Shown: positions 49,507 to 58,411 of the stretch, in pieces | Numbering within the stretch: the first letter of the stretch is position 1 | Layout: each line of letters begins with the position of its first letter | Origin: Nakamurella flavida | Lineage (GTDB): Bacteria; Actinomycetota; Actinomycetes; Mycobacteriales; Nakamurellaceae | Length of the DNA: 64,000 nt | Direction of reading: 5' to 3' | Assembly (NCBI RefSeq): GCF_030811475.1 | Contig: NZ_JAUSQV010000001.1 | Location: forward strand, 2,739,001 to 2,803,000 | Made by a program: the position numbers and the translations under genes | The notes under the pieces: generated by a model | What the model saw: the letters and a program-made list of their open reading frames with translations, nothing else | Database searches by the model: none | Told to the model about the DNA's origin: nothing

Positions 49507-51947
49507 TGGCGGGCCGCTACGTCGGCCGATCCGTCCTGCGCACCGAGGACGTCGCCCTCACCACCGGCCACGGCCGGTACACCGACGACATCGGCGCCGG
49601 CGGGGCCACCCCGGCCCTGGAGGCGGCGTTCGTCCGATCCCCGCACGCGCACGCTCGCATCCTGGACATCGACGTCACCGACGCCCTCGACGTCCCCGGG
49701 GTCGTCGCCGTCTGGACCCACGAGGACCTGCCCGGCCCGGCGGCCCTGCCCCTGCCGGTGCTCATCCCGCACCCGGCGCTGCACGCCCCCCGGACCGGGT
49801 ACGCGCTCGCCCCGCACACGGTGCACCACGTCGGTGAGGCCGTGGTGATGGTGGTGGCCGAGAACCGTTATCTGGCCGAGGATGCCGCCGCCCGCATCCG
49901 CGTCGAGTACGAGATCCTGCCGGTCGTGGTGGGCATCCCCGCCGCCCGGGCCGCAATCGCCGCGGTGCACCAGGACGTCCCGGACAACATCGCCGCGCAC
50001 CTGGTGCAGGAGGTCGGGGACGTCGACCGGGCCATGGCCGCCGCGCCGCGGGTGCTCGAGCTGGAGCTGGCCATCGAGCGGTCGTGCTCGATGCCGCTGG
50101 AGGGCAAGGCGGTGCACGCCCGCTGGGACGCCGACGACGAGAGTCTGCGGATGTACTCGTCGACCCAGACGTCGACCTCGGTACGCGCCGCGGTCGCGGC
50201 CAAGCTGGAGCTGCCGCTGTCCAAGGTCGAGGTGATCGCGCCCGATGTCGGCGGCGGCTTCGGGGTGAAGATCATGCACCCGTGGCCCGAGGAGATCCTG
50301 GTGCCGCTGGCCGCGCGCCGCCTGGGCCGGGCCGTCAAGTGGACCGAGGACCGGCGCGAGCACTTCATCTCCTCGGCCCACGAGCGCGGCCAGGAACACC
50401 GTGTCCGGGTCGGTTTCGACCACACCGGACGCGTTCTCGCGTTGAACGTGCGGTTCTGGCACGACAACGGCGCGTTCACGCCGTACGGCATCATCTGCCC
50501 GATCGTCACCTCCACCCAGCTGCTGGGGCCGTACAAGCCGGGCGCCTACCGGGTGGAGTTCACGAGTCTCTACACCAACACGGTGATCGTCACGCCCTAC
50601 CGCGGCGCCGGTCGGCCGCAGGGTGTGTTCGTCATGGAGCGGACGCTGGACCGGATCGCCGCGGAGCTCGGTCTGGACCGGACGGCGGTGCGGCGGGCCA
50701 ACTTCATCCAGCCCGACGAGTTCCCGTACGACCAGGGGCTCACGTTCCAGGACGGCCGGCCGCTGATCTACGACTCCGGCAACTACCCGGCACAGCTCGA
50801 CCAGTTGTGCGAGCTCGTCGGCTGGGACGACTTCCCGCGTCTGCGCGCCGAGGCCGTGGCGCAGGGCCGCATGATCGGCATCGGACTCGGCTGCTACGTC
50901 GAGGGCACCGGGCCCGGGCCCTACGAGGGTGCCCACGTGACGGTGCAGACCGACGGCACCGTCGAGGTGTCGGTGGGCCTGACCTCGCAGGGGCAGGGGC
51001 ACCGGACCGTCTTCGCGCAGATCGCCGCGGACGAGCTCGGCGTGCCCATCGACCGGGTGCGGGTCACCGGTGGGGACACCCGACGCTTCGGACATGCGGT
51101 GGGCACCTTCGCCTCCCGGGCCGCGGTGATGTCCGGCAGCGCGGTGGTCCTGGCCGCCCGCGCAGCGAAGGCCAAGGCGCTGACCGTGGCGGCGGACGCC
51201 CTGGAGTGCGCCCTGGAGGATCTCGACGTGGTCGACGGTCTGGTGGTGATGGCCGGGAATCCCGCGGTCTCCATGCCGCTGGGGTCGGTCGCGGTGCTGT
51301 CCAACCCGCTGCGCTACGCCTTCGACGAGGCCGCCAAGGCCGCCACCCAGTTCGCCCGGCCGGCCGATCCCGACGTCCCGCCGGTGCCGGAGGGCACGCA
51401 GCCCGGCCTCGAGGGCAAGGAGTACTACTCCCCGCCCCGCTCGACCTTCGCCTCCGGGATGCATGCGGCCGTGGTCGAGATCGACCGGGACACCAGCGAG
51501 ATCACGATCCTGCGGTACTGCGTCGTGCACGACTGCGGGACGCTGATCAATCCGATGATCGTCGCCGGACAGGTGCACGGTGGGGTGGCCCAGGGGATCG
51601 GCGGGGCGCTCTACGAGACGCTGGCCTACGACGAGCACGGACAGTTGCAGAATGCGTCGCTGATGGATTTCCTCATGCCGTACGTGTCGGAGATCCCCGT
51701 CCTCGAGCTGGGCCACACCACCACTCCGTCGCCGCTGAATCCGTTGGGCATCAAGGGCGCCGGGGAGGCCGGGGTCATTCCCGTCCCCGCCGTGCTCGCG
51801 TCGGCGGTCGAGGACGCCGTCGGGTTCCCCATCACGGCCATGCCGCTCAACCCGAGCCTGTTGTTCGACCTCCGCACCCGGCATGCCCGGGCCGGGGCCA
51901 CCGCTGCGCACGGCGTCGCCCGTTCCGACGAGGGAGTCACCCGATGA
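49506..51947 (+). CDS. molybdenum hydroxylase, molybdopterin large subunit (CoxL/XdhA-like)
   Basis: 813 aa. N-terminal aldehyde-oxidase hammerhead domain (GRSVLRTEDVALTTGHGRYTDD), then the molybdopterin-cytosine-dinucleotide domain. GGGFGVKIMHPWPEE binds the cofactor; the active-site loop is PYRGAGRPQ near residue 364 and the catalytic Glu is in KGAGEAGVIP near residue 751. The loop is the RGAGR type of form II CO-dehydrogenase-like and aldehyde/N-heterocycle hydroxylases, not the AYxCSFR loop of true aerobic CO dehydrogenase. It hydroxylates an unknown aldehyde or heteroaromatic substrate. No maturation genes (xdhC/coxF) follow except a CoxG-like gene. Confidence 0.92.
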   Translation: MAGRYVGRSVLRTEDVALTTGHGRYTDDIGAGGATPALEAAFVRSPHAHARILDIDVTDALDVPGVVAVWTHEDLPGPAALPLPVLIPHPALHAPRTGYALAPHTVHHVGEAVVMVVAENRYLAEDAAARIRVEYEILPVVVGIPAARAAIAAVHQDVPDNIAAHLVQEVGDVDRAMAAAPRVLELELAIERSCSMPLEGKAVHARWDADDESLRMYSSTQTSTSVRAAVAAKLELPLSKVEVIAPDVGGGFGVKIMHPWPEEILVPLAARRLGRAVKWTEDRREHFISSAHERGQEHRVRVGFDHTGRVLALNVRFWHDNGAFTPYGIICPIVTSTQLLGPYKPGAYRVEFTSLYTNTVIVTPYRGAGRPQGVFVMERTLDRIAAELGLDRTAVRRANFIQPDEFPYDQGLTFQDGRPLIYDSGNYPAQLDQLCELVGWDDFPRLRAEAVAQGRMIGIGLGCYVEGTGPGPYEGAHVTVQTDGTVEVSVGLTSQGQGHRTVFAQIAADELGVPIDRVRVTGGDTRRFGHAVGTFASRAAVMSGSAVVLAARAAKAKALTVAADALECALEDLDVVDGLVVMAGNPAVSMPLGSVAVLSNPLRYAFDEAAKAATQFARPADPDVPPVPEGTQPGLEGKEYYSPPRSTFASGMHAAVVEIDRDTSEITILRYCVVHDCGTLINPMIVAGQVHGGVAQGIGGALYETLAYDEHGQLQNASLMDFLMPYVSEIPVLELGHTTTPSPLNPLGIKGAGEAGVIPVPAVLASAVEDAVGFPITAMPLNPSLLFDLRTRHARAGATAAHGVARSDEGVTR

Positions 51948-52669
51948 AGGTCGCCGGATCCGCCGTCCTGCACGCCACCCCGGAACGGGTCTGGGACGCC
52001 CTGCTCGACCCGGCGGTGCTGAACCGGGTCATCCCCGGCTGCCAGGATCTGATGTCCCTGGGGGAGAACCACTTCGGGATGACGGTGACGCTGGGCGTGG
52101 CGTCCATCAGGGGTTCCTACTCCGGCGAGGTCCGGTTGACCGATCTGGTCGCCCCCACCGCGCTGGTGCTGCACGCGGTCGGTGCCGGCGGGCCCGGCAC
52201 CATCGACACCACGGTGCAGGTCGGACTGGCCGACGGCGGCGACGGGACGACCACCCTGACCTACGACGCGGACGCCGTGGTCGGCGGGATGGTCGGCGGA
52301 GTCGGCCAACGGGTCCTGGTCAGCGTGGCCCGCCGGACCGCGGGCCTGTTCTTCGTCGCGATCGACGGAGTGCTCGCCGCCGACCGTGAGCTCGTGACCG
52401 CCGCCGCCGTCGCTGAACCGGCGGCCATCGCCGAGTCGGCCGCCGCCGTCGCCTCCGGGGCTCCGGTCTCCACCGCCGCGCCGGTCACCGCATCCGCCCC
52501 GGATCCACGGCCGGTCCCGACGACCCGTCCGGGGGACCCCGCGCCGGCACCGCTCCGGTCCCCCGAGCTGCTCCCGCTCGCCGGGGCCGCCCTGCTCGGC
52601 GCCGTCACGACTGCGCTCGGGGTGCTCATCGGTGCCCGGATCGGTCGCCGGAGCCGCTCACCCCATTGA
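51944..52669 (+). CDS. CoxG-like SRPBCC protein with C-terminal membrane anchor
   Basis: 241 aa, ATGA overlap with the large subunit gene. Residues 1-150 are a CoxG/SRPBCC domain (AVLHATPERVWDALLDPAVLNRVIPGCQDL is the family opening). An Ala/Pro-rich linker (about 155-205) leads to a C-terminal hydrophobic helix (LLPLAGAALLGAVTTALGVLIGA) and a basic tail, so the protein likely sits at the inner face of the membrane. In Oligotropha CoxG helps anchor CO dehydrogenase to the membrane, and a similar docking role is plausible here. Confidence 0.88.
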   Translation: MKVAGSAVLHATPERVWDALLDPAVLNRVIPGCQDLMSLGENHFGMTVTLGVASIRGSYSGEVRLTDLVAPTALVLHAVGAGGPGTIDTTVQVGLADGGDGTTTLTYDADAVVGGMVGGVGQRVLVSVARRTAGLFFVAIDGVLAADRELVTAAAVAEPAAIAESAAAVASGAPVSTAAPVTASAPDPRPVPTTRPGDPAPAPLRSPELLPLAGAALLGAVTTALGVLIGARIGRRSRSPH

Positions 52670-53258
52670 GCGACAGGTCACCCACAGAGACACACAGACT
52701 TCGTTCGGCCACCATGACTAAATCGTGATGTGACCTCCTTGACATGGTGCTTTAGCGCTCATAGTTTGTGTGACCACTGACCTGATCGACGCAGACGGCC
52801 GGCATGACGCCCCTGCAGAAGCGGTCCGTCGCAGCTGTGCCGCTCGTCCCGCCCCACCGTCATCCCCGTGCCGCCGCTCCCCGCGGACATCGGCCCGTGG
52901 TCCGTTCAGAAGGATCTGCATGTCATCGTCGACACGCTCGTCCGGTGTGCGCTCCATCCGCACCGGCCCGCCCACCGCTCTGCCGTCCGGTCGCGTCCCC
53001 GCCTCCTGACTCCCGCCTGCTGATCCCGTGTCCTGATCACGGGTCCGCCACGCCGCCTCTTCCTGTCCGGGTCCGTCCCGTCCCCGCCCGACGATCGCCG
53101 ACGCCTCGGCGTCGTCCGGATCGTGCGTCGGGTTCGTGCCGCCGGCCCGTCTTCCGCTCCGCCCCCGCGTTCCCCTCGCAGAGTCGCCCGGCCGTGGGCG
53201 GCGTTGCCGCACCTCCCGCCCCGGTCGCTCGCCCGGGGTGTCCGATGAAAGGAACTCC
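52670..53258. other. 590-bp leader/promoter region upstream of the second sugar importer
   Basis: No convincing gene: the candidate frames are Pro/Ser/Arg-rich and lack ribosome sites. The left end has an AT-richer promoter (52739-52767); from there a GC-rich leader of about 485 nt runs to the binding-protein start. The region around the promoter (TGACTAAATCGTGATGTGACC and TTTAGCGCTCATAG) includes an AGCGCT palindrome. I recognise no known riboswitch in the leader. Confidence 0.5.
52739..52767 (+). promoter_or_regulatory. sigma-70-type promoter
   Basis: TTGACA (52739-52744), a 17-bp spacer, then TAGTTT (52762-52767): a perfect -35 and optimal spacing, rare in a genome this GC-rich. It should drive the binding-protein/ATPase/permease operon with a leader of about 485 nt. 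An AGCGCT palindrome in the spacer is a possible operator. Confidence 0.6.
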
Positions 53259-54458
53259 ATGCGTCTCAAGACTTCTGCCGCGTTCTGCGTGCTGGCCGGC
53301 GGCTCGCTGCTGCTGGCCGCCTGCGGGGGCAGCACCGGCACCGCCGCCTCGAGCGCCGTGTCCTCCGCGACCTCGGCCGCCTCGTCGGCGGTCTCGTCGG
53401 CCTCGTCCGGGATGTCCTCGGCGATGTCCTCGGGTTCGTCGTCGGCATCTTCCTCGGCGGCGTCCTCCGCACCCGCCGCCGGTGGCACCATGTCCGGCAA
53501 GATCGGCGTGATCCTGCCGGACACCAAGTCCTCCGTCCGCTGGGAGACCGCGGACCGCCCGGCCCTGGAGACCGCGTTCAAGGCCGCCGGCGTGGAGTAC
53601 GACATCCAGAACGCCAACGGCGACAAGGCCCAGATGCAGACCATCGCCGACCAGATGATCACCAGCGGCGTCACCGTGCTGGCCATCGTCAACCTGGACA
53701 ACGAGTCCGGTGCGGCCATCGAGAAGAAGGCCGCCCAGCAGGGTGTCAAGACGATCGACTACGACCGGCTGACCCTCGGTGGCGTGGCCGACTACTACGT
53801 CTCGTACAACAACACCAAGGTCGGCGAGCTGCAGGGCCAGGGTCTGGCCGACTGCCTGGGTGAGGGCGACAAGAACATCGTCTTCCTCGACGGGTCGCCC
53901 TCGGACTCCAACGCCACCGACTTCGCCGCCGGTGCGCACAACGTCCTGGACAAGATCACCAGCTACAAGCAGGTCGCCGAGCAGGCCGTGCCGGACTGGG
54001 ACAACCAGCAGGCCGCCACCATCTTCGAGCAGATCTTCACCCAGCAGGGTGGCGCCGTCGACGGCGTCCTGGCCGCCAACGACGGCCTGGGCAACGCGGT
54101 CATCTCCATCCTCAAGAAGAACGGTGTCACCCTGCCCGTCACGGGCCAGGACGCCACCGTGCAGGGCCTGCAGAACATCCTCGACGGCACCCAGTGCATG
54201 ACCGTCTACAAGGACGCCAAGCAGGAGGCCGACGCCTTGTCCAAGCTGGCCATCGCGCTGGCCTCCGGCCAGGAGGGCAGCGCCACCGGCACCGTCACCG
54301 ACGCCACCGGCGGTCGTGACGTCCCGGCCGTGCTGCTGGATCCCAAGGCCATCACCAAGGAGAACGTCAAGGACGTCATCGACGGCGGCGCCGTGTCCGC
54401 CGCCGAGCTGTGCACCGGCGACTACGCCGCCAAGTGCACCGAGGCCGGCATCAGCTGA
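53259..54458 (+). CDS. sugar ABC transporter substrate-binding lipoprotein (xylose-type)
   Basis: 399 aa from the ATG at 53259, with GAAAGGAA just upstream. Signal peptide with lipobox LAAC (Cys22), then an unusual Ser/Ala-only linker of about 45 residues (to SSAPAAGG). The type 1 binding-protein fold follows: KIGVILPDTKSSVRWETADRPALETAFKAAGV, DKAQMQTIADQMITSGVTVLAIVNLD, KTIDYDRLTLGG and GVLAANDGLGNAVISILKKNG. This pattern is closest to xylose-binding XylF. The downstream ATPase, permease and ROK regulator support a xylose-type system, but the sugar is inferred. Confidence 0.9.
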   Translation: MRLKTSAAFCVLAGGSLLLAACGGSTGTAASSAVSSATSAASSAVSSASSGMSSAMSSGSSSASSSAASSAPAAGGTMSGKIGVILPDTKSSVRWETADRPALETAFKAAGVEYDIQNANGDKAQMQTIADQMITSGVTVLAIVNLDNESGAAIEKKAAQQGVKTIDYDRLTLGGVADYYVSYNNTKVGELQGQGLADCLGEGDKNIVFLDGSPSDSNATDFAAGAHNVLDKITSYKQVAEQAVPDWDNQQAATIFEQIFTQQGGAVDGVLAANDGLGNAVISILKKNGVTLPVTGQDATVQGLQNILDGTQCMTVYKDAKQEADALSKLAIALASGQEGSATGTVTDATGGRDVPAVLLDPKAITKENVKDVIDGGAVSAAELCTGDYAAKCTEAGIS

Positions 54459-54489
54459 CCCTGGGCTTCCGCCCCGTGTGAACGACCCT

Positions 54490-54526
54490 CCCGATGGCGA
54501 CGAGCAGCACGCTCGTCGCCATCGGG
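54490..54526 (+). other. 16-bp intercistronic hairpin
   Basis: CCCGATGGCGACGAGC (54490-54505) pairs perfectly with GCTCGTCGCCATCGGG (54511-54526) around an AGCAC loop, in the 144-bp gap between the binding-protein and ATPase genes. Such structures stabilise the upstream message and raise binding protein over membrane components. Confidence 0.7.
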
Positions 54527-54602
54527 CGGTCCGCCCCGTGTCACCCCCGCCGCGCGGCTCCACCCGTTCGGCACCGACTCTCCCGAAGAGGATCCCGCCC
54601 GC

Positions 54603-55388
54603 ATGACCCAGACCCAGACGCCGGTGCTCCAGCTCACCGGGGTGAACAAGAGCTTCGGCGCCGTGCAGGTCCTGCACGACGTCGACCTGAAGATCTACCC
54701 CGGGCAGGTGACCGCGCTCGTCGGCGACAACGGCGCCGGGAAGTCCACCCTGGTCAAGTGTGTCGCCGGTATCCACGGCATCGACAGCGGTGAGTACCTC
54801 TTCGAGGGCAAGCCCGTGTCGGTCGGCAGTCCCCGCGACGCCGCCGCGCTGGGCATCGAGATCGTCTACCAGGACCTCGCGCTGTGCGACAACCTCGACA
54901 TCGTCCAGAACATGTTCCTGGGCCGCGAGCCCAAGGCCGGTCTGGTCCTCGACGAGGCGCAGATGGAGATCAAGGCCCGGGAGACCCTGGCCTCCCTGTC
55001 GGTCCGCACCATCTCCTCGGTCCGCCAGCTGGTCTCCAGCCTCTCCGGCGGGCAGCGGCAGACCGTGGCCATCGCCAAGTCCGTGCTGTGGAACTCCAAG
55101 GTCGTCCTGCTCGACGAGCCCACCGCCGCCCTGGGTGTCGCCCAGACCCGCCAGGTCCTGGACCTGGTCCGCCGACTGGCCGACAACGGCCTCGGCGTCC
55201 TGCTCATCAGCCACAACATGAACGACGTGCTCGAGGTGAGCGACCGCATCACGCCGCTGTACCTGGGCCGGGTGGCCGCCGACGTCGCCGCCAAGGACGT
55301 CACGAACCGCGAGATCGTCGAACTGATCACCACCGGCCGTTCCGGCAACCACGGACTGGCCCCCGCCGTTGCGCAGGAGTCCGCATGA
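54603..55388 (+). CDS. sugar ABC transporter ATPase, single NBD
   Basis: 261 aa. Walker A LVGDNGAGKSTLVKCVAGI (about residues 38-56), Q-loop IVYQDLALCDN, signature LSGGQRQTVAIAKSVL, Walker B VVLLDEPTAALGVAQTRQV, H-loop SHNMNDVLEVSD. Unlike E. coli XylG or the importer at 42193 it has one NBD, so it should act as a homodimer. ATGA overlap with the permease gene. Confidence 0.92.
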   Translation: MTQTQTPVLQLTGVNKSFGAVQVLHDVDLKIYPGQVTALVGDNGAGKSTLVKCVAGIHGIDSGEYLFEGKPVSVGSPRDAAALGIEIVYQDLALCDNLDIVQNMFLGREPKAGLVLDEAQMEIKARETLASLSVRTISSVRQLVSSLSGGQRQTVAIAKSVLWNSKVVLLDEPTAALGVAQTRQVLDLVRRLADNGLGVLLISHNMNDVLEVSDRITPLYLGRVAADVAAKDVTNREIVELITTGRSGNHGLAPAVAQESA

Positions 55389-56683
55389 GCACCCCCACCA
55401 CCACCCCGCCGCCGTCCGGCAAGGGCCGCACCGATGTCGAGGCACGGGCCGGGTTCGCCGCCGACGCCAAGGGCCCGGTCTCGCTGGGCGCCTACGTCCA
55501 GGGCTACCGCGACAAGGTCCGCTCCGGTGACGTCGGGTCGCTGCCGGCCATCCTCGGCCTGCTCGCCCTCATCATCGTGTTCACCATCGCCCGGCCGAGC
55601 ACTTTCCCGACCGCGCTGAACTTCGCCAACCTGATCACCCAGGCCGGGTCGATCTGCGTGCTGGCCATGGGCATCGGCTTCGTGCTGCTGCTCGGCCACA
55701 TCGACCTGTCCGCCGGTGTCATCGGCGGCGTCGGCGCCGGCTCCATGGGCATGCTCATCCTCAAGGAGGGCTTCCCCTGGTACGTGGCCGTGCTGGCCGC
55801 GCTGCTCATCGGCGTGATCATGGGTCTGATCACCGGTTGGCTGGTCTCCACCATCGGTATCCCGAGCTTCGTGGTGACGCTGGCGTTCTTCCTGGCCTGG
55901 CAGGGCGTGCTGCTGTGGATCATCGGCACCGGTGGCACCGTCCCGATCAACGAGCCGGTGATCGTCGGCATCGCCAACAACAACGTCCCGGTGGTCGTCG
56001 GCTGGGTGCTGGTGGTGCTCTCCATCGCCGCGTACGCCGGGGTCAGCCTGGCGGTCTGGCAGCGCCGTCGGTCCCGCAACCTGGTCAGCCCGCCGCTCGC
56101 GGTCATCGTGCTGCGCATCGCGTTCATCGCCGCCCTGCTCATCGCCGCCACCGCCGTGCTGAGCGTCAACCGGGCCCGGGTGGCCACCATCCAGCTCGAG
56201 GGCATCCCGTGGGTCGCCCCGCTGGTCGCCGTCCTGCTGATCATCTGGACGTTCGTGCAGAACCGCACCGCCTTCGGTCGGTACGTCTACGCGGTCGGCG
56301 GGAATGCCGAGGCGGCCCGCCGCGCCGGCATCCGGGTCGGCCGGATCACCGTGTGGTGCTTCGTCATCAGCTCGGGCATGGCCGTGATCTCCGGCATCAT
56401 CGCCGCCTCCCGGCTGAACTCGGTCACCCCCGACGCCGGCGCCGGCAACACCCTGCTGTACGCGGTGGCCGCAGCCGTCATCGGTGGCACGTCGCTGTTC
56501 GGCGGCAAGGGCAAGGCCCGCGACGCGATCATCGGTGGTCTGGTCATCGCCGTCATCAACAACGGTCTGGGCCTGCTCGGCTTCGAGGCCAAGGTCAACT
56601 ACCTGGTCACCGGCCTGGTGCTGCTCGTCGCCGCGAGCGTCGACGCCATCAGCCGCCGCCGCCGGTCCAGCGCCGGCCGCTGA
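55385..56683 (+). CDS. sugar ABC transporter permease (xylose-type)
   Basis: 432 aa with about ten to twelve helices and a long polar N-terminus (about 55 residues). GSICVLAMGIGFVLLLGHIDLSAGVIGGVGAGSMGML is the BPD_transp_2 core, followed by STIGIPSFVVTLAFFLAWQGVLLWI and the late VGGNAEAARRAGIRVGRITVWCFVISSGMAVISGIIA and GGTSLFGGKGKARDAIIGG. The extra length relative to RbsC is typical of XylH-like permeases. The gene ends before a hairpin terminator. Confidence 0.92.
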   Translation: MSTPTTTPPPSGKGRTDVEARAGFAADAKGPVSLGAYVQGYRDKVRSGDVGSLPAILGLLALIIVFTIARPSTFPTALNFANLITQAGSICVLAMGIGFVLLLGHIDLSAGVIGGVGAGSMGMLILKEGFPWYVAVLAALLIGVIMGLITGWLVSTIGIPSFVVTLAFFLAWQGVLLWIIGTGGTVPINEPVIVGIANNNVPVVVGWVLVVLSIAAYAGVSLAVWQRRRSRNLVSPPLAVIVLRIAFIAALLIAATAVLSVNRARVATIQLEGIPWVAPLVAVLLIIWTFVQNRTAFGRYVYAVGGNAEAARRAGIRVGRITVWCFVISSGMAVISGIIAASRLNSVTPDAGAGNTLLYAVAAAVIGGTSLFGGKGKARDAIIGGLVIAVINNGLGLLGFEAKVNYLVTGLVLLVAASVDAISRRRRSSAGR

Positions 56684-56701
56684 TCCTCCGCAAGGGGTGA
56701 G

Positions 56702-56727
56702 GGACGGGCCGCCCACGCGGCCCGTCC
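56702..56727 (+). terminator. hairpin terminator after the xylose-type importer operon
   Basis: GGACGGGCCGC (56702-56712) pairs perfectly with GCGGCCCGTCC (56717-56727) across a CCAC loop, 18 nt after the permease stop, and is followed by TTCC. Confidence 0.7.
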
Positions 56728-56882
56728 TTCCGGGCGGCGCAATCCTGCGCCCGGCGCCACCGGGTGGACGGCTCCGTGGTGAACGTTCACCCGGAGGGTC
56801 GCGGACCTGGACCCGCCGGCTGTCATGATCGACTTCGGGTGCGACGGCCGGGCATCCGACACAGCAGGAGAGGGGCGTCGGG

Positions 56883-58136
56883 ATGGCATCACCACTGGCG
56901 CACCCGGTGCACCTGCGCACCGCCCCGGCCCGCGCCGACCAGGCGACCGTGCGCCGTCTCAACCTCTCCCTGCTCATCGGCACCCTGGCCGGGGGCGGGC
57001 CGCGGTCGCGGGCCCGGCTGGCCGAGGACACCGGCCTGACCAAGGCCACGGTGTCCAGCCTGGTCGCCGAGCTGACCGAACTCGGCCTGGTCACCGAGGG
57101 CGACGCCGGGGAGCCGCACCGCGGCCTGGGGCGCCCCGGGAGGGTCCTCCACCTCAACGCCGACGCGCTGCGGTGCGTCGGCGTGGAGGTCAACATCGAC
57201 TTCCTGGCCGCCGTCGTGCTGGACCTGGCCGGCCGCGTGCTGGCCCGCCGCCGCATCGGCCTGTCCGTGGTCGAGCTCGGCCCCGCCCGCACCATGGGCC
57301 GGGTGGCCGAGCTGGTCCGTGAGCTCGTGGACGGGTTGGGGGCCGATCCGACGCAGGTGCACAGTGTGGTCGTGTCGTTGCCCGGCCTGGTCGAGGTGTC
57401 CGCCGGCATGCTCGCCTTCGCCCCCAACCTGTCCTGGCGGGACGTGGACATCGCCCACACGTTGAGCGGCCGGCTCGGTTGGCCCGACGTGCGGGTCGCC
57501 GTCGACAACGACGCCAATCTCGGTGCCATCGCGGAGTACGCGGCCGGGGGCGAGGCCGGCTCCCCCCACCTGGTCTACCTCGCCGGTGAGGCCGGTGTCG
57601 GGGCCGGCATCATCGAGGCCGGCCAGATCCTCCGCGGTGCCTCGGGTTTCGCGGGCGAGGTCGGCCACATCCCGGTCGGCCCGGCCGCCGCCCAGTGCGG
57701 ATGCGGCCGGCGGGGCTGCTGGGAGACCGGGGTGGGGCTGGCCGCGTTGCTGGCCGCGTTCCCGATCGACGACGAGGTGCGCGACCCGACCGTCGACCTG
57801 ACCGCCCGCCTGGAGGAGGTCGCCCGCCGCGCCGACCGCGGTGACCCCCGGGCGGAGACGGCGCTGGCCGACCAGGGTCGCTGGCTCGGTATCGGCTGTG
57901 CCCTGCTGGCCAATGTGCTCGACCCGGAGGTCATCGTCCTGGGCGGTCACTACCCGCCGCTGCGGCGGCACCTCGAGGGCTCGATGCGCGCCGAGATGAC
58001 CGCCCGCACCCTGGCCGGATCCTGCCGGGTGGAGTTCTCCCGCCTCGGCTTCGACGCCGCCTCGCTCGGCGCCGCCCACGCCGGGATCCGCGCCCTCCTC
58101 GACGATCCGACGCAGGCACGCCCGGGCGCGGCCTGA
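56883..58136 (+). CDS. ROK-family transcriptional regulator (XylR/NagC-like)
   Basis: 417 aa. The N-terminal winged helix is TVRRLNLSLLIGTL, RARLAEDTGLTKATVSSLVAELTELGLV (about residues 20-75). The ROK sugar-binding domain shows VVVSLPGLVE, VDNDANLGAIAEYAAG (about 203-218), GEVGHIPVG and the zinc motif CGCGRRGCWE (about 277-286). It probably represses or activates the preceding importer in response to its sugar. It is separated from the permease gene by a terminator, so it has its own promoter in the 199-bp gap (AGGAG lies before the ATG). Confidence 0.92.
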   Translation: MASPLAHPVHLRTAPARADQATVRRLNLSLLIGTLAGGGPRSRARLAEDTGLTKATVSSLVAELTELGLVTEGDAGEPHRGLGRPGRVLHLNADALRCVGVEVNIDFLAAVVLDLAGRVLARRRIGLSVVELGPARTMGRVAELVRELVDGLGADPTQVHSVVVSLPGLVEVSAGMLAFAPNLSWRDVDIAHTLSGRLGWPDVRVAVDNDANLGAIAEYAAGGEAGSPHLVYLAGEAGVGAGIIEAGQILRGASGFAGEVGHIPVGPAAAQCGCGRRGCWETGVGLAALLAAFPIDDEVRDPTVDLTARLEEVARRADRGDPRAETALADQGRWLGIGCALLANVLDPEVIVLGGHYPPLRRHLEGSMRAEMTARTLAGSCRVEFSRLGFDAASLGAAHAGIRALLDDPTQARPGAA

Positions 58137-58411
58137 GCCGTCGCCCGTCGCCGACCCGGCCGCAGTGCTCGAGCCGCACATCTGGTCGGCCGACCCCGAC
58201 AGCGCCGAGCACGCGATCTCGGCGGTCGTGTGATGTCCGGCCCGATCACCCACCGGGGGAAGACCGACGAGAGGTCCGGCGTTCCACCCCGTACGAAGGA
58301 TTTACCGGCGCCGACCCCGGTCGAGGCCCGCAGCACAGGCACCATCGAGAGCTGGACCCACGGGACGACAGCGCCGCCGCCCGCACCCCCTTCCGTGCAC
58401 CAGGGAGCGAC

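Noticed and set aside
49506..51947. True aerobic CO dehydrogenase (form I)
   Set aside because: The active-site loop is PYRGAGR, not AYxCSFR.
52770..53009. 79-codon frame starting just after the 52739-52767 promoter
   Set aside because: The GTG is too close to the -10 to be leaderless, there is no ribosome site, and the product is Ser/Arg/Pro-rich.
58137..58411. Riboswitch or small gene before the FMN reductase-GNAT operon
   Set aside because: No known aptamer pattern or protein-like frame could be supported in this gap.
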